In this document: piece after piece, positions 38,114 through 47,600 of the stretch
Layout: every line of letters begins with the position of its first letter
Position numbering within the stretch: position 1 is the first letter of the stretch
DNA from: Streptomyces sp. 840.1
GTDB taxonomy: Bacteria; Actinomycetota; Actinomycetes; Streptomycetales; Streptomycetaceae
Direction: 5' to 3'
Length of the DNA stretch: 64,000 nucleotides
NCBI RefSeq assembly: GCF_003751445.1
Contig: NZ_RJUU01000002.1
Coordinates: forward strand, 310,001 to 374,000
Made by a program: the position numbers and the translations under genes
The notes under the pieces: model-generated
Told to the model about the DNA's origin: nothing
What the model saw: only the letters and a program-made list of their open reading frames with translations
Database searches by the model: none

Positions 38114-38551
38114 CTACGCGGTCCGTGCGCGGCGCAGCCAGATCATCCCGGTGACCGGCAGGATCACCGGGATGAGCAGGTAGCCAGCGCCGAAGTCCGA
38201 CCAGACGGTGGCGTCCGCGAACGCGGACGGCTCGGCCAGCGTCCACGTACCCACGATCAGCACCCCGGCGAGCTCGGCGGCGCAGCACACCAGCGCCGTC
38301 CTGCGCGCCCGCTCCCCGCCGCGCACCAGCGAGTACGTGATGAAGCCGTAGACCAGCGCGGCGACGGCCGACAGCACGTAGGCCAGCGGCGCCCTGCCGA
38401 AGTCCAGGATCATCTGGACGATCGCACGGGATGCCGCCGCCACGGTGAACACGCCGTAGAACCAGACCAGTACCCGGCCCGGACCGGTGCCCAGGTCGAA
38501 GGGCTTCTTCTCGCCGGTGTCCGCCGCGCGGCTGCTGTCGGTGTCGGTCAC
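38114..38551 (-). CDS. conserved integral membrane protein
   Basis: This 145-residue protein has four predicted TM segments (VLVWFYGVFTVAAASRAIVQ, LAYVLSAVAALVYGFITYSL, ALVCCAAELAGVLIVGTWTL, LLIPVILPVTGMIWL) after a polar N-terminus. GTG 38551 begins two bases after the stop of the upstream membrane gene, so the two are coupled and probably form a complex. Function unknown. Confidence 0.75.
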   Translation of the reverse strand: MTDTDSSRAADTGEKKPFDLGTGPGRVLVWFYGVFTVAAASRAIVQMILDFGRAPLAYVLSAVAALVYGFITYSLVRGGERARRTALVCCAAELAGVLIVGTWTLAEPSAFADATVWSDFGAGYLLIPVILPVTGMIWLRRARTA

Positions 38552-38553
38552 GG

Positions 38554-38913
38554 TCAGTTTCCCCAGATGTCGTAGAGCCGTACTTCGAGGACGGCCAGTA
38601 CGACCGCGCCCGCCGCCACCGTCACCGAACCCCACCGGGTCCGCTCGCTCAGCGACAGGAAGCCCGCCGCAGGTACCGCCAGGAAGGCCCCGACCAGGTA
38701 CGCGATGAAGATGGTCATGCCCTGCTCCGGCCGCTCGCCGCGGGCCAGCTGCACGATGCCCACCACCAGCTGCGCCAGCGCGAGCACCGAGACGACGGCC
38801 ATCCCGATGAAGTGCCAGTCCTTGGTCGGCTGGTCCCGGTAGGCGGCGAATCCGCACCAGGCGGCGAGGGCGAGGGCGGCCACGCCGACCGCGATCGTCA
38901 GGGCGTCAAGCAT
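38554..38913 (-). CDS. conserved integral membrane protein
   Basis: This 119-residue protein has four TM segments (IAVGVAALALAAWCGFAAY, HFIGMAVVSVLALAQLVVGI, MTIFIAYLVGAFLAVPAAGF, WGSVTVAAGAVVLAVLEV). It is the first gene of a two-gene minus-strand operon with 38114-38551. No family is recognised beyond actinobacterial membrane proteins of unknown function. The sparse polar residues give no hint of a transported substrate. Confidence 0.75.
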   Translation of the reverse strand: MLDALTIAVGVAALALAAWCGFAAYRDQPTKDWHFIGMAVVSVLALAQLVVGIVQLARGERPEQGMTIFIAYLVGAFLAVPAAGFLSLSERTRWGSVTVAAGAVVLAVLEVRLYDIWGN

Positions 38914-39212
38914 GAGCCGAGGGTATTACGGGCCGGGCCGCCCGCCGCGTGCGCCCCCATGCCGGTAGCGGGCCGCCCGCCGCCTGTGTCCCCCTACCGG
39001 CACGGAGATCGTGGCCTTGGCCACAGGGCAGGGCCGGCCGGTACCGGTGACCGGCGGTGGCGCCGAGGAGCCGTTCTCCGCATCAATGCAGGTCACAGCG
39101 TTGCGTCCCGGAAACGTGGCGGCTGTCGGCACGAGGCCGGCGCACCATCCACAGTCGTCCGCTATTCGGACAACCGGTTCGGGCGGAACGTTACGTCTGT
39201 TTTACTTGGGAC
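38914..39212. other. 299-base intergenic region upstream of the met transporter leader
   Basis: Divergent promoter region between the membrane-protein pair and the MetNIQ-type operon. I see no coding frame I trust. The segment from 39165 onward is locally AT-richer (TATTCGG, TTACGTCTGTTTTACTT) and probably holds the promoter of the transporter mRNA. No SAM-I or SAM-IV riboswitch core was recognised. Confidence 0.4.
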
Positions 39213-39299
39213 ATGACCACGACGAGCAGCCGCACCCTTGCGACCGAGGCGATCACGACGCCCGGTGCTCGTTGTATGTGTCGAATGCGCGCCTTCTGA
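39213..39299 (+). CDS. 28-residue leader peptide with Cys/Met codons, putative attenuator
   Basis: The ATG at 39213 starts a 28-codon ORF whose C-terminus is C-M-C-R-M-R-A-F, with two Cys and two Met codons clustered before the stop. It lies 220 bases upstream of the methionine-type ABC operon. Cys-rich leader peptides upstream of sulfur genes are known in actinobacteria. Stalling at scarce Met-tRNA or Cys-tRNA could control read-through, which is inference. Possible stems follow at CTCGC...GCGAG (about 39317-39334) and around GGGCCGTGCCGGGCCC (about 39400). Confidence 0.5.
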   Translation: MTTTSSRTLATEAITTPGARCMCRMRAF

Positions 39300-39518
39300 G
39301 GGCCCCCGCCTGAGCCTCGCGCCCCGAAGCGAGACCGAGCCGTCCGCACCCAGCGGAACGAGCCTGCTCCCGCACGCCGCCCCGCGGTCACCACCGCGCC
39401 GGGCCGTGCCGGGCCCCCGCTCGAAAACGTCCGATCGAACGTCCGAACAGCCCCACCGGACGAATGCCCCGTGCCCGGCGGACACCGCGCCGCGCACTCG
39501 ACAGTGACGGAAACCCCT

Positions 39519-40577
39519 GTGATCACCACTACGGGCCTCACGAAGGTCTACCAGTCGCGCGACCGTGAGGTCACCGCTCTGGACGGCGTCGACCTCCACG
39601 TCCGCGAGGGCGAGGTGTACGGCGTCATCGGACAGAGCGGCGCCGGAAAATCGTCCCTGATCCGCTGCGTCAACCTGCTGGAGCGCCCCACCTCGGGCAC
39701 CGTGACCGTGGCCGGCCAGGACCTCACCGCCCTCGCGGGCCGGGGCCGCCGGGCCGGCAAGGAACTGCGCGAGGCGCGCAGCCGCATCGGAATGGTCTTC
39801 CAGCACTTCAACCTGCTGGCCTCCCGCACCGTGCGCGACAACGTCGAACTCCCGCTGGAGATCCTCGGCGTCACCGGCCGCGAACGCACCCGCAAGGCCC
39901 TGGAACTCCTCGACCTCGTCGGCCTCTCCGACAAGGCCAAGGCCTATCCCGGTCAGCTCTCCGGCGGCCAGAAGCAGCGCGTCGGCATCGCCCGCGCCCT
40001 GGCCGGCGACCCCAAGGTGCTGCTCTCCGACGAGGCGACCTCGGCCCTCGACCCCGAGACCACCCGCTCCATCCTCCAGCTGCTGCGCGACCTCAACCAG
40101 CAGCTCGGCCTCACCGTCCTGCTCATCACGCACGAGATGGACGTCGTCAAGACCGTCTGCGACTCCGCGGCCCTGATGCGCGGCGGCCGCATCATCGAGT
40201 CCGGAACCGTGGGCGAACTGCTCGCCACCCCCGGCTCCGAACTCGCCCACGAGCTGTTCCCCGTCGGCGGCAGCGCCTCCGGCTCGGGCAGCACCGTCGT
40301 CGACGTCACCTTCCACGGCGAGGCCGCCGCCCGGCCGGTCATCTCGCAGCTCTCCCGCACGTACAACATCGACATCTCGATCCTGGGTGCCGCGATGGAC
40401 ACCGTCGGCGGCAGGCAGATCGGCCGGATGCGCATCGAGCTGCCCGGCCGGTTCGAGGAGAACGTCGTGCCCATCGGCTTCCTGCGCGAGCAGGGCCTGC
40501 AGGCCGAGGTCGTCGAGAACGCGCCCGCCGAACCCGTGCTGATTCCCGCACCGCTCACCAAGGAGGTGGCGAAGTGA
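39519..40577 (+). CDS. metN: methionine-type ABC transporter ATP-binding protein
   Basis: This 352-residue ABC ATPase has Walker A GQSGAGKSSLIR (about residues 38-46), signature LSGGQKQRVGIARAL and Walker B VLLSDEATSALDPE. The C-terminal NIL domain (about 262-340, VDVTFHGEAAARPVISQLS) in MetN binds methionine and inhibits transport. GTG 39519 has GGAAA seven bases upstream, and homology starts there (V-I-T-T-T-G-L). An alternative is GTG 39504. Its stop overlaps the start of the permease gene. Confidence 0.93.
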   Translation: MITTTGLTKVYQSRDREVTALDGVDLHVREGEVYGVIGQSGAGKSSLIRCVNLLERPTSGTVTVAGQDLTALAGRGRRAGKELREARSRIGMVFQHFNLLASRTVRDNVELPLEILGVTGRERTRKALELLDLVGLSDKAKAYPGQLSGGQKQRVGIARALAGDPKVLLSDEATSALDPETTRSILQLLRDLNQQLGLTVLLITHEMDVVKTVCDSAALMRGGRIIESGTVGELLATPGSELAHELFPVGGSASGSGSTVVDVTFHGEAAARPVISQLSRTYNIDISILGAAMDTVGGRQIGRMRIELPGRFEENVVPIGFLREQGLQAEVVENAPAEPVLIPAPLTKEVAK

Positions 40578-41245
40578 CCTGGTCCGAAATGCAGCCGCTG
40601 CTGACACAGGGCACCGTCGACACCCTCTACATGGTGCTGTGGTCGGCGGTCGTCACCGTCCTGGTCGGACTGCCGCTCGGCGTCCTGCTCGTCCTCACCG
40701 ACAAGGGCGGACTGCTGCGGAACACCCCGGTGAACAAGGTCATCGGCGTGATCGTGAACATCGGCCGCTCGCTGCCGTTCATCATCCTGCTGATCGCCCT
40801 GATCCCGTTCACCACCTGGGTCGTCGGAACCTTCATCGGCCCGACCGCGATGATCGTGCCGCTCGCCGTCGGCGCCATCCCGTTCTTCGCCCGGCTCGTC
40901 GAGACGGCGGTCCGCGAGGTCGACCACGGGCTCGTCGAAGCCGTCCAGTCCATGGGCGGATCCATCCCGACGATCGTCCGCAAGGTCCTCCTGCCGCAGG
41001 CGCTGCCCTCACTCGTCTCCGGTGTCACCACCACCGTCATCGTGCTCATCGGCTACTCCGCGATGGCCGGCGCGGTCGGTGGCGAAGGACTCGGCTCCAA
41101 GGCCGTCACCTACGGATTCCAGCGCTTCGACAACCAGTTCATGCTCATCACCGTCGCGCTGCTGATCGTCATCGTGACCGTGATCCAGCTGGTCGGCGAC
41201 ACCGCCGTACGCCTGCTGGCCCGCCGCGGCCGCACCACCTCCTGA
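40574..41245 (+). CDS. metI: methionine-type ABC transporter permease
   Basis: This 223-residue inner-membrane permease has about five TM segments and the EAA coupling loop (EAVQSMGGSIPTIVRKVLLP, about residues 122-141) that contacts MetN. The family-typical N-terminal segment is TLYMVLWSAVVTVLVGLPLG. GTG 40574 overlaps the metN stop and has AGGAGG just upstream. It forms the channel of the MetNIQ complex. Confidence 0.94.
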   Translation: MTWSEMQPLLTQGTVDTLYMVLWSAVVTVLVGLPLGVLLVLTDKGGLLRNTPVNKVIGVIVNIGRSLPFIILLIALIPFTTWVVGTFIGPTAMIVPLAVGAIPFFARLVETAVREVDHGLVEAVQSMGGSIPTIVRKVLLPQALPSLVSGVTTTVIVLIGYSAMAGAVGGEGLGSKAVTYGFQRFDNQFMLITVALLIVIVTVIQLVGDTAVRLLARRGRTTS

Positions 41246-41315
41246 GACTTCCCTCCCCGAGCCCGCACTCCTTGTCCGGGCGTACCACCATCACCACCTG
41301 AAAGAGGCACTCTTC

Positions 41316-42182
41316 GTGCGCAAGAACATCAAGATCACCGCAGCTGCCGCCGCCACCGCCGCCCTCGCCTTCGGCCTCACCGCCTGCGGCACGGACTCCG
41401 ACCCGGCGTCCAAGAGCGAGACCGGTGCCAAGGCCGACACCTCCAAGGCCCTCGTCGTCGCCGCGTCCCCGACGCCGCACGCCGACATCCTGGACTTCGT
41501 CAAGAAGAACCTGGCGGAGAAGGCCGGCCTCAAGCTGGAGGTCAAGGAGTTCACGGACTACGTCCTGCCGAACACCGCCACCGAGACCGGCCAGGTCGAC
41601 GCCAACTTCTTCCAGCACCAGCCCTACCTCGACGACTTCAACAAGAAGAACAACACCCACCTGGTCTCCGTCGGGACCGTGCACCTGGAGCCCCTCGGCC
41701 TCTACTCCAAGAAGGTCAAGAAGGCCGGCGACATCAAGTCCGGCCAGACCATCGCCGTGCCCAACGACACCACCAACGAGGGCCGCGCACTCCAGCTGCT
41801 CGCCGGCAACGGCCTGATCACCCTCAAGGACGGCGTCGGCACCAGCGCCAAGCTGAGCGACATCACCGACAAGAAGGGCCTCAAGTTCAAGGAGCTGGAG
41901 GCCGCGACCGTCCCCCGCGCCCTGAACGACGTGGACGCCGCCGTCATCAACGGCAACTACGCCATCGAGGCCAAGCTCAAGCCCGCCACCGACGCCCTCG
42001 CGATCGAGAAGGCCGACGGCAACCCGTACGCCAACATCATCGCCGTGAAGAAGGGCAACGAGAAGGACCCCCGAGTCCAGAAGCTCGTGAAGCTCCTGCA
42101 CTCCGACGAGGTCAAGAAGTTCATCCAGGACAGCTACCAGGGCTCGGTCATCCCGGCCTTCGGATCCGCAGCCAAGTCCTGA
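41316..42182 (+). CDS. metQ: MetQ/NlpA family substrate-binding lipoprotein
   Basis: This 288-residue lipoprotein has signal peptide MRKNIKITAAAAATAALAFG and lipobox L-T-A-C (Cys24). The mature NlpA/MetQ domain includes VVAASPTPHADILDFVKKNL, QVDANFFQHQPYLDDF, IAVPNDTTNEGRALQLL and AVINGNYAIEA, the methionine-binding framework. The start is GTG 41316 after GAAAGAGGC. It is the last gene of the metNIQ-type operon and is closed by a perfect 15-bp hairpin. D- or L-methionine (or a related sulfur compound) is the expected ligand. Confidence 0.94.
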   Translation: MRKNIKITAAAAATAALAFGLTACGTDSDPASKSETGAKADTSKALVVAASPTPHADILDFVKKNLAEKAGLKLEVKEFTDYVLPNTATETGQVDANFFQHQPYLDDFNKKNNTHLVSVGTVHLEPLGLYSKKVKKAGDIKSGQTIAVPNDTTNEGRALQLLAGNGLITLKDGVGTSAKLSDITDKKGLKFKELEAATVPRALNDVDAAVINGNYAIEAKLKPATDALAIEKADGNPYANIIAVKKGNEKDPRVQKLVKLLHSDEVKKFIQDSYQGSVIPAFGSAAKS

Positions 42183-42205
42183 CCCCCGCACGGCATTTGC
42201 CCGAC

Positions 42206-42240
42206 GAGCCCCGCACACCCCGCCCGGGTGTGCGGGGCTC
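42206..42240 (+). terminator. hairpin terminator after metQ
   Basis: GAGCCCCGCACACCC and its exact complement (15 bp) enclose a 5-base loop 23 bases after the metQ stop. Confidence 0.85.
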
Positions 42241-42322
42241 CGCCGTGCGGACCCGCCCATGCACAGGTCCGGCCCGATGCTGCATGCTGTGCCTTTACAC
42301 GGTCTTCGGCATGGAGCTGCGC

Positions 42323-42961
42323 ATGACTTCCACCTTTCCGGACATCTCCATCAGCACGGATCGGTTGGTGCTGCGCCCCTTCGACATGGCGGACGTCCCC
42401 GCGTACATCGAGATGATGAACGACGAACTCGTCACCGCCTGGACCGAGGCACCCCAGCCCTACACCCAGGTCGACGCCGAGCGCTGGGTCCGCAGGATCG
42501 CTCCCGCGCAGCGCACCAAGGGCGACGGCATCGTCTTCGCCGTCACCGAGTTCCTCACCCAGCGCCTCGTCGGCTCGGTCCGGCTGCACAACACCGACTG
42601 GCGGACCCTGGCCACCGAGGCCGCCTACATCACCGCCCCCTGGGCGCGCGGCGAGGGATACGCCACCGAGTCCGTGCTGGCCCTCGCCCAGTGGCTCTTC
42701 CGCGACCAGGGCTTCGAGCGGATAGAGCTGCGCACCGCCGCCGACAACACCGCCTCCCAGCAGGTCGCCCAGAAGCTCGGCTGCATCAGCGAGGGCATCC
42801 TGCGCAACGCCCGGATAGCCCGCTCGCAGACCGAGGACGGAGGATGGGCCGACATCAGGACCGACCTGATCGTCTGGGGCCTGCTCCCCGAGGACCTGGA
42901 GGGAGTCGCCGAGCAGCTCGCCGACGCCGGTGGATACGGTACGTACAACGACTGGAACTGA
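42323..42961 (+). CDS. GNAT acetyltransferase, RimJ/RimL-like
   Basis: This 212-residue GNAT of the RimJ/RimL subgroup reads ISTDRLVLRPFDMADVPAYIEMM at the N-terminus, then ITAPWARGEGYATESVLALAQWLF as the acetyl-CoA loop and RIELRTAADNTASQQVAQKLG. The substrate may be a protein N-terminus or a small amine. GGAG six bases before ATG 42323 supports that start over ATG 42311. It is separated from metQ by the terminator. Confidence 0.85.
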   Translation: MTSTFPDISISTDRLVLRPFDMADVPAYIEMMNDELVTAWTEAPQPYTQVDAERWVRRIAPAQRTKGDGIVFAVTEFLTQRLVGSVRLHNTDWRTLATEAAYITAPWARGEGYATESVLALAQWLFRDQGFERIELRTAADNTASQQVAQKLGCISEGILRNARIARSQTEDGGWADIRTDLIVWGLLPEDLEGVAEQLADAGGYGTYNDWN

Positions 42962-43065
42962 CCCTTCCCCCGTTCGGCACGCACCGGCACGGACCGGGTG
43001 AACCCGCCGTGACCGCCCCGGGGCGACCAGCCCCGCCTGCGACAACTCCAGGAGACTGACGAAAG

Positions 43066-44304
43066 ATGGCCGACCGGGTCACAGTGATCGGCTGGGACGG
43101 CTCACCACTGACCAGAGTGGCCACCGCCGCGCTCTCGGCCGCCACCCTCGTCGCCGGAGCCGCCCACCACCTCGCACTGCCCGAGGTGCCGCCCGGCGCC
43201 GAACGGATCCGGCTCGGCTCGATCGACCTGGCCGCCCGGCGGATCGCCGGCCACCGCGGCAGCGCCGTGGTCCTCGCCGACGGCGACCCGGGGTTCTTCG
43301 GAGTCGTACGCAGTCTGCGCGCGCCCGAGCACGGCCTCGAAGTCGAAGTGGTGCCCGCCGTCTCCGCCGTCGCCACCGCCTTCGCCCGCGCCGGTATGCC
43401 CTGGGAGGACGCCCAGACCGTCGTCGCCCACCCCCGCAACCTTCGCCGCGCGGTGAACGTCTGCCGGGCCCACCACAAGGTCGCCGTCCTCACCTCGCCC
43501 GGTGCCGGACCCGCCGAACTCGCGCTGCTGCTCGAAGGCGTCCACCGCACGTTCGTCATCTGCGAGGAACTCGGCACCACCCGCGAACAGGTCACCGTCG
43601 TCACCTCGGAGAAGGCCGCCGACCACGTCTGGCGCGACCCCAACGTCGTCATCGTCATCGGCGGCGGCCCCGAACAGCGGGCCGACGGAGCGTGGATCGC
43701 GGGCCGCCACCCCGCCTACCCCCAGGGCGTACGCGGCTGGGCGCTGCCCGCCGACGCCTACCGCGGAGACGGACCGGGCCCCGCGGGGGAGAGCGGCGAG
43801 GGCGAGACCCCCGGACTGCGCGCCGCCCAACTCGCCCACCTCGGCCCCCGGACCGGCGACCTGGTCTGGGACATCGGCTCGGGCAGCGGCGCCCTGGCGG
43901 TGGAGGCGGCCCGATTCGGCGCCGCCGTCCTGGCCGTGGACAGCGACCGGGACGCCTGCGCCCGCACCGCGGCGGCGGCACGGTCCTTCGGCGTCCAGCT
44001 CCAAGTGGTCCAGGGGCGCGCCCCGCACGTGCTGGAACGGCTGCCCGAGCCCGATGTCGTACGGATCGGGGGCGGCGGCGTCCCCGTCGTGACCGCCGTC
44101 GCCGACCGCAGGCCGGAGCGGATCGTGACCCATGCCTCGACCCGGGACGAGGCCGAGGCGCTGGGCGCCGCCCTCACCGAGAACGGATACGCGGTCGCCT
44201 GCTCGCTCCTGCAGTCCGTCGAACTCGACACGTCCGCATGGTCGGAGCGCGAACGCTCGGTCGTCTTCCTGCTGTCCGCACTGCGTTCGGACCTCGCCCC
44301 CTGA
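43066..44304 (+). CDS. cobL: precorrin-6Y C5,15-methyltransferase (decarboxylating), CbiE-CbiT fusion
   Basis: This 412-residue fusion catalyses two methylations and a decarboxylation of precorrin-6B in aerobic cobalamin synthesis. The N-terminal CbiE tetrapyrrole-methylase half covers about residues 1-215 (VLADGDPGFFGVVRSL, VVPAVSAVATAFARAGMPW, VVAHPRN). The C-terminal CbiT SAM-methyltransferase half is about 245-405 (LVWDIGSGSGALAVEAARFG). ATG 43066 follows CAGGAGACTGACGAAAG. It starts a run of corrinoid genes (cobL, bluB-cobT, cysG-like). Confidence 0.93.
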   Translation: MADRVTVIGWDGSPLTRVATAALSAATLVAGAAHHLALPEVPPGAERIRLGSIDLAARRIAGHRGSAVVLADGDPGFFGVVRSLRAPEHGLEVEVVPAVSAVATAFARAGMPWEDAQTVVAHPRNLRRAVNVCRAHHKVAVLTSPGAGPAELALLLEGVHRTFVICEELGTTREQVTVVTSEKAADHVWRDPNVVIVIGGGPEQRADGAWIAGRHPAYPQGVRGWALPADAYRGDGPGPAGESGEGETPGLRAAQLAHLGPRTGDLVWDIGSGSGALAVEAARFGAAVLAVDSDRDACARTAAAARSFGVQLQVVQGRAPHVLERLPEPDVVRIGGGGVPVVTAVADRRPERIVTHASTRDEAEALGAALTENGYAVACSLLQSVELDTSAWSERERSVVFLLSALRSDLAP

Positions 44305-44637
44305 CCCTGCCCGCACACGGCGGGAGGTAGGCTGGCCGATCGTTGCACCGCGCCCGGATCATCGTCGCTTCGTTCGTCAATGTCCGGAAAAGGGGACCGT
44401 TTTGGCCCCCGTTGTGGTACGGCGGAACCGGGGGATGCGCAACGTGGCGCAGTCCACAGCGAGCCGTGGCGAAATGAGCTGCCGCGGCGGCGAACGACCG
44501 CGAGAATGCAGTATGTCCGCGACCGTTTCGTGCCGCGCGGCGCGCCGGCTCGTTCCACTGGACGAGCGCCTGTGTGCCGTGTTCGGGCGTCCCGGACGAT
44601 GGGCCGAAGGAGCACTGACGATGGGCGAGGGGTACGC
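44305..44637. other. 333-base gap between cobL and bluB-cobT
   Basis: No standard gene. A 42-residue open frame (ATG 44513 to TGA 44641) overlaps the bluB-cobT start as ATGA and could be a coupling ORF. I find no cobalamin riboswitch core here. The stretch GGACCGTTTTGGCCCCCGTTG at about 44394 contains a weak inverted repeat. The rest is featureless. Confidence 0.3.
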
Positions 44638-47600
44638 ATGAGTGACACCGGCCAGATCCCGGGCGAGGGACTGCCGGAGAACGCAGGCATGGTGGAGCAG
44701 CCGGGCATCCCCGCCCCGGACGGCTACACCTTCCTCGATCCCTCCGAGCAAGCTCCCGAGGACGACGACCTTCTGCTGATGCCCAGCCCCCAGGGCGCCT
44801 GGAGCGAGCCGCAGGCCGCCCTGCCCGAGCAGGGCGGCTACCAGCCGCGGCCGGCGGGCGACGGCAGCCCGGTGCAGAGCCAGGGCGCGGTACCGGCCCA
44901 GGGCTCCGTGCAGACCCAGGGCCCCGTGCGGCTGCAGGAGCAGGCACAGGTCCAGGTGCCCGCGTACGCCATGCAGGCTCCGGCCGAGCCCCTTCCGCCG
45001 GCCGGCCCCGGGACCCACGAGTCCGGCGGACGCGACTCCGGCGCGGTCGACCTCAGTGCTGTACGCATCCCGTCGCCCGTCCCCGCTCCGGCGCAGGCGC
45101 AGGTGCCGGTGGCCCAGGCGCCCGTGCGCCGGCCGCTGCACCGCGGCCCGGCCTCGCCCGAGCCGGGATACGGCGGTACGTCGGGCGGCGGCGTGGTCCG
45201 TTCGCTCGCCGACCGGGGGCCCGCGGGCACGCCGCAGCCCCAGGCCCAGGCGCCCGCTCCGGCACCCGCGCCCGCACGGCACGCGGGACCGGCCACCGCC
45301 GAGCCCGAGTACTTCGAGCTGACGGCCGAGGAGTCGGCCGCGCTGCCGGGCCCGCAGCTCGGCGAGATCCCGCCGCAGGGCGTGAACCAGTGGGCCGCCC
45401 AGTCCCCGCAGCAGGCCGCCGCACCGGCGGTGGCGCAGGAGCCGCCGGCAGAAGCAGAAACGGTCGTCCCGGAGGCCGCCGCCGAGCCCGCGCCGGCCGA
45501 GCAGCCCGTCGAGCCCGCGCCCGCCCCCGAGCCGGTCGTGGCCGAGGAGCCCGTCGCCGTACCGGTGGTGGCCGAGACCCCGGTGGTGTCTGTTCCGGCC
45601 GAGGCCGTGCCGGAGCAGGAGCCCGCGCCGGCGCCGGTCGAGCCGGTTGCCGGAGCGCCGGCTGCCGAATCGCCGGTCGCCGACGTGCCCGTCGCCGAAT
45701 CGCCGGTTGCTGACGTGCCGGTTGCCGACGTGCCCGTTGCCGAAGCGCCGGTTGCCGACGTGCCGGTTGCCGAGACCCAGGTCGTCGAGGCCCCGGCTGC
45801 CGAAGCCGCGCCGGTGGATGCGGCGCCCACCGAGGCAGTTCCCGCCGAGGCGGCTCCCGCCGAGGCGGCTCCCGCCGAGGGGGTGGCGACCGCCGAGGTG
45901 GCTCCGGCAGACCCGGCGCCGGTCGACGCGCCGCCGGTGGAGCCCGCGCAGGACGGCGCCTCCGTGGGCGGGTTCGTGGCGGCGCAGGGTTCGCTGCCGA
46001 CCGCCCCGCAGCCGGCCCCCGCGTCGGTCGTTGAACAGCCGGAGGAGCCGGAGGGGCCGGAGGCGGTCGTGGAGCCCGCTCCCGAGGCCCGAGCGATCGC
46101 CATCGAGCCCGTGGCTCCCGAGGCTGCGGAGGTGGCGGAGCCCGCCGATGCGGCAGTGGCGGAGCCCGCCCCCGAGGCCGAGACGGGCCCCGAGGTCATC
46201 GAGACCCCTGACCTGACCGACAGCACCGAGGCCGCGCCGGTACAGGCGCCGGAGACCGGGCACGCCGTCGTACAGCCCGAGCAGGCCGTACCGCAGAGCG
46301 CCACGGAGCCGGTGCAGCCCGAGGCCGTACTGCCGGAGCCCGTGGACGCCGTCCGTACCGAGGACGTCCCGGACGCTCCCGAAGCGCCCGAGACCGTCGA
46401 AGCACCTGGGGCGCACGACGCTGCTGAGGCACCTGAAGCGCCTGAGGCCGAGGAAACGCTCGTCACCTCGCCGCCGGCGCCCGGCTACGACGACGCCGAG
46501 CGCGAGGCCGTACTGCGCGTCATGCGTGAACGCCGCGACATCCGCAACGGCTTCCGCAGCGACCCGGTCCCGCACGAGGTCCTGCTGCGCGTCCTGGAGG
46601 CGGCGCACACCGCGCCCAGCGTCGGGCACTCGCAGCCCTGGGACTTCGTCGTCATCCGTTCTGCGGAGACCCGTCGTTCCATGCACGAACTGGCGCAGCG
46701 CCAGCGCGACGCGTACGCCAAGTCGCTCCCCAAGGCGCGGGCCAAGCAGTTCAAGGAACTGAAGATCGAGGCGATCCTCGAGACCCCGGTCAACATCGTC
46801 GTCACCGCCGACCCCACCCGGGGCGGCCGCCACACCCTCGGCCGGCACACCCAGCCGCAGATGGCCCCGTACTCCTCGGCGCTCGCGGTCGAGAACCTCT
46901 GGCTCGCCGCGCGGGCCGAGGGCCTCGGCGTCGGCTGGGTCAGCTTCTTCGACGAGCGCGAGATGGTCCGTTCGCTCGGACTGCCCGAGCACCTCGAAGT
47001 CGTCGCGTACCTCTGCGTCGGTTACGTGGACGAGTTCCCGGAGGAGCCCGAACTGATGCAGGCGGGCTGGTCCAAGCGCCGCCCGCTGTCGTGGGTCGTC
47101 CACGAGGAGACGTACGGCCGCCGCGCCCTGCCCGGCGAGGAGCCGCACGACCTGCTGCAGGAGACCATCTCCAACATCCGGCCGCTGGACGCCAAGGCGC
47201 TCGGTGAGGCCTGGGAACGCCAGAAGCGGATGACCAAGCCGGCCGGTGCGCTCGGCATGCTGGAGATCATCTCGGCGCAGCTGTCCGGGCTCTCCCGAAT
47301 GTGCCCGCCGCCGATCCCGGAGCCCGCGGCCGTCGCGATCTTCGCGGGCGACCACGGCGTGCACGCCCAGGGCGTCACCGCGTGGCCCCAGGAGGTGACC
47401 GGCCAGATGGTCGCCAACTTCCTCGGCGGCGGCGCGGTCTGCAACGCCTTCGCGGCCCAGGTCGGCGCCGAGGTGTGTGTGGTCGACGTGGGCGTCGCCT
47501 CCGAGCTGCCCGCGACGCCGGGCCTGCTGCCCCGCAAGGTGCGCGCCGGGACGGCCGACTTCACCACCGGACCCGCGCTCACCCGCGAGGAGGTCCTCGC

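Noticed and set aside
38914..39212. SAM-I or SAM-IV riboswitch upstream of the methionine transporter
   Set aside because: No conserved core was recognised in the 600-base leader. The Cys/Met leader ORF is a better candidate regulator.
42962..43065. Possible cobalamin riboswitch before cobL (CCAGGAGACTGAC resembles a B12 box, and CAGCCCCGCCTGCGAC resembles the core)
   Set aside because: The two pieces are only about 8 bases apart, leaving no room for the conserved stems, and the rest of the core is absent. It is better explained as a ribosome-binding region. A covariance-model search would settle it.
45655..45790. Tandem V-A-D-V-P-V-A-E coding repeats as a CRISPR-like or minisatellite array
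   Set aside because: They are in-frame coding repeats of a low-complexity protein segment with no spacers.
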